A DNA stretch of 64,000 nucleotides, taken from contig PCBI01000005.1 of the NCBI GenBank assembly GCA_002730875.1, positions 1 through 64,000 of the forward strand, read 5' to 3'. Both the position numbers and the translations under genes were made by a program. Position 1 is the stretch's first letter. Every line of letters starts with the position of its first letter. Source of the stretch: Spirochaetaceae bacterium. Lineage in GTDB: Bacteria > Spirochaetota > Leptospiria > Leptospirales > Leptonemataceae. The notes beneath the pieces are model-generated. The model saw only the letters and a list, made by a program, of their open reading frames with translations, had not been told where the DNA came from and made no database searches. Of the stretch, positions 62,611 to 64,000 are shown in pieces.

Positions 62611-64000
62611 CTAAACCGTGACGGCCTGCATGGACAGCCGCCTCTCCAATCCAGCCATGAATGAAATACAATCCAACTGATAGATGCGGCAGAGCTCCAA
62701 TCGTCGCATGCGTGAGTCGCCCTCAATGCGCAAAGTGCTACGATAGTAAAGCATGGCACATAGCAGCCTGGCCGCTCCTTCTACCAGATTTGCCGCCATG
62801 GATTCCTTTTCGTTACCGGACAGTTCCCTGTAGCGATGGATACATTGTTCGAAAGTATCGCGAAGCTCGTCCAGAAGGCCAGTTTCAGCGCCGTCAAAGT
62901 GATCCCATTCGCATTCCAGATATTCTCGTAGAAAGCCCCGGGCCCCCATTCCGGTTACGATGCCTCCGATGGCGGCATTGACCTGTATCTGGGATGTTCC
63001 GTCATAGATGGTCACTACCCGGGCGTCCCGATAGAGTCGGGACACATCGTAGTCCTCGGTAAACCCTGCCCCTCCGTGGATTTGCACGGCCTGCCCCGTG
63101 ATCTTAACACAGTTCTCCGAACAATAGTATTTGGAGATCGGAGTCAGTATTCCGGCCAATTTCTCCCAGTATTTAATGATTGTATCGCTCTTGATGTCCT
63201 TGTCCGTTCCTCCCTGACGGCGCAGGTGATCGCCCCGCCAGTAGTAAAGGTCCATGGCCCGGGCTCCTTCGAATTGCAAACATCGCATGGCTTCAATCGT
63301 GGCCTGCATATTATCCAGCATACTCCTTACGGCCGGAATTTCCTGGAGCGCACGACCAAATTGAAGACGTTCCGAAGCGTACTTCCGCGCTTCTTCGAAC
63401 GCGGCCGTAGCCAGACCCACCGACTGCTGAGTGATGCCCATACGAGCGCCATTCAGCATGCCCATGGTATAGCGGACCAGTCCCATGCCGGGCTGACCAA
63501 TGAGAATGCCCGGGGTATCCTCCAGAACGATTTCGCAGGTGGGCGATGCATGCATTCCCATCTTACGCTCAATGCCGGCCACCTGTGCGTATTCGCTGCT
63601 CACAAGGAAAAAGCTCAACCCCCGGGCGCCGCTTTCCGGACTACCGGTTCGTGCCAGCAAAAGAAGAATAGCGGGCTTGTCGCCAGTGCCGCAGCCCTGC
63701 GAAATGAATCGCTTGGCTCCTTCCAGAATATAGAGCGAATCGCGCTGGTTGCCGGCAAAGTCGGCGAATCGATCCTTTTCCTCTTCGGTGGCCGGTCGGG
63801 CTTTGGTGCGAAGATTGGGAAGGTCCGAACCATGATCGGGTTCCGTGAGTCCCATGGCGCAGGCATATTGTCCATCGGCCAGAGGCGGAATCCAGCGCTC
63901 GCGCATTTCTTCGTCTGCGTTTCTTTCGATGATTTCGGCCAGGTTAATGCAGCCGATGGCGATGGTCAGGGATGCATCCACCCGGTACATAATTTCCGTA
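62611..64000 (-). CDS. Acyl-CoA dehydrogenase, cut by the window edge
   Basis: Partial: the frame runs on beyond position 64000 (TEI before MYRVDASLT), so the N-terminal helices are missing. Landmarks: MGLTEPDHGSDLPNLRTKA with the FAD/substrate loop, a GMHASPTCEIVLEDT middle beta domain, RLQFGRALQEIPAVRSMLDN, QIHGGAGFTEDYDVSRLYRDARV and IYDGTSQIQVN in the C-terminal helical domain. The Glu-type base region is in the IYDGTSQIQ neighbourhood. The C-terminal extension of ~120 residues after this block is longer than in short-chain dehydrogenases and resembles the AidB/FadE-type subgroup. Beta-oxidation of acyl-CoA is likely; the substrate is unknown. Confidence 0.92.
   Translation of the reverse strand, partial: TEIMYRVDASLTIAIGCINLAEIIERNADEEMRERWIPPLADGQYACAMGLTEPDHGSDLPNLRTKARPATEEEKDRFADFAGNQRDSLYILEGAKRFISQGCGTGDKPAILLLLARTGSPESGARGLSFFLVSSEYAQVAGIERKMGMHASPTCEIVLEDTPGILIGQPGMGLVRYTMGMLNGARMGITQQSVGLATAAFEEARKYASERLQFGRALQEIPAVRSMLDNMQATIEAMRCLQFEGARAMDLYYWRGDHLRRQGGTDKDIKSDTIIKYWEKLAGILTPISKYYCSENCVKITGQAVQIHGGAGFTEDYDVSRLYRDARVVTIYDGTSQIQVNAAIGGIVTGMGARGFLREYLECEWDHFDGAETGLLDELRDTFEQCIHRYRELSGNEKESMAANLVEGAARLLCAMLYYRSTLRIEGDSRMRRLELCRIYQLDCISFMAGLERRLSMQAVTV

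Overview
ORGANISM. The window looks like chromosome of a diderm bacterium with LPS: lpxC, several outer-membrane beta-barrels, a TonB/ExbBD system and many lipoproteins with loose lipoboxes. Lax lipoboxes, a SpoIIE phosphatase built on a multi-helix membrane domain plus TPRs, a CreD/CreBC set, a small fibronectin-binding-type lipoprotein and moderately high GC together suggest a spirochaete of the order Leptospirales (Leptonema- or Turneriella-like). That placement is inference from gene content, not a measured phylogeny. I see no insertion sequence, prophage, CRISPR array or rRNA operon. The mobile-looking elements are short degenerate tandem repeats between genes.

LAYOUT. 1-9150: a 10-bp tandem repeat, a 3D-domain lipoprotein, an outer-membrane barrel, serS, a polytopic membrane protein, tatD, cstA and a small thioesterase. 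9470-19087: a compact heme-acquisition island: exbB-exbD-tonB, a divergent lipoprotein, then hmuT-hmuU-hmuV/hmuS-hmuY-TonB-dependent receptor. Four copies of a 7-1-7 palindrome (TGAGAYT-N-RGTCTCA) with Fur-box geometry lie beside exbB, between the lipoprotein and hmuT, and inside the start of hmuY. I found this motif nowhere else in the window. hmuV and hmuS are joined into one reading frame through an A8 tract. 19301-25692: a pseudo-histidine kinase/receiver protein with an SDR, a GMC oxidoreductase, a nucleoside deoxyribosyltransferase and an unknown exported protein, separated by degenerate repeats. 25866-30266: a small exported protein, creB, creC and creD, with two candidate CreB cre-tags before creD and a T9 tract that breaks the expected start of creC.

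30453-41312: yaaR, an OmpA-like lipoprotein, an rluD-type synthase, a double CDGSH protein, lpxC, a SpoIIE-TPR sensor phosphatase, an adenosine deaminase-like enzyme with a coiled-coil extension, and a phospholipase-D-family lipoprotein. 41591-43748: a TPP riboswitch and thiC, whose C-terminus runs into a 36-bp tandem repeat. 44024-53933: a lipocalin-like exported protein, a lipoprotein, a von Willebrand A protein followed by an NtrB/NtrC-type pair, recO, argS, a glutathione peroxidase and a PilZ protein. 54256-61151 (minus strand): an amidohydrolase, a cyclic-nucleotide-binding/TPR protein, a Crp-like protein, an MscS channel and a four-PAS hybrid kinase, in a tightly packed operon. 61312-64000: rpsT, tRNA-Val(UAC) and a terminator, a lipoprotein, a consensus promoter with a small ORF, and an acyl-CoA dehydrogenase cut by the window end.

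HOW IT WORKS TOGETHER. The most coherent system is the heme island. HmuY and the receptor should take heme at the surface, ExbBD-TonB energises the receptor, HmuTUV moves heme into the cytoplasm and HmuS handles or degrades it. The shared palindromes suggest one iron- or heme-responsive repressor over three transcription units, including a lipoprotein of unknown function. The rest is housekeeping plus an unusually dense set of signalling proteins: five histidine-kinase-type proteins or pairs, a PP2C phosphatase, two cyclic-nucleotide-binding proteins and a PilZ protein.
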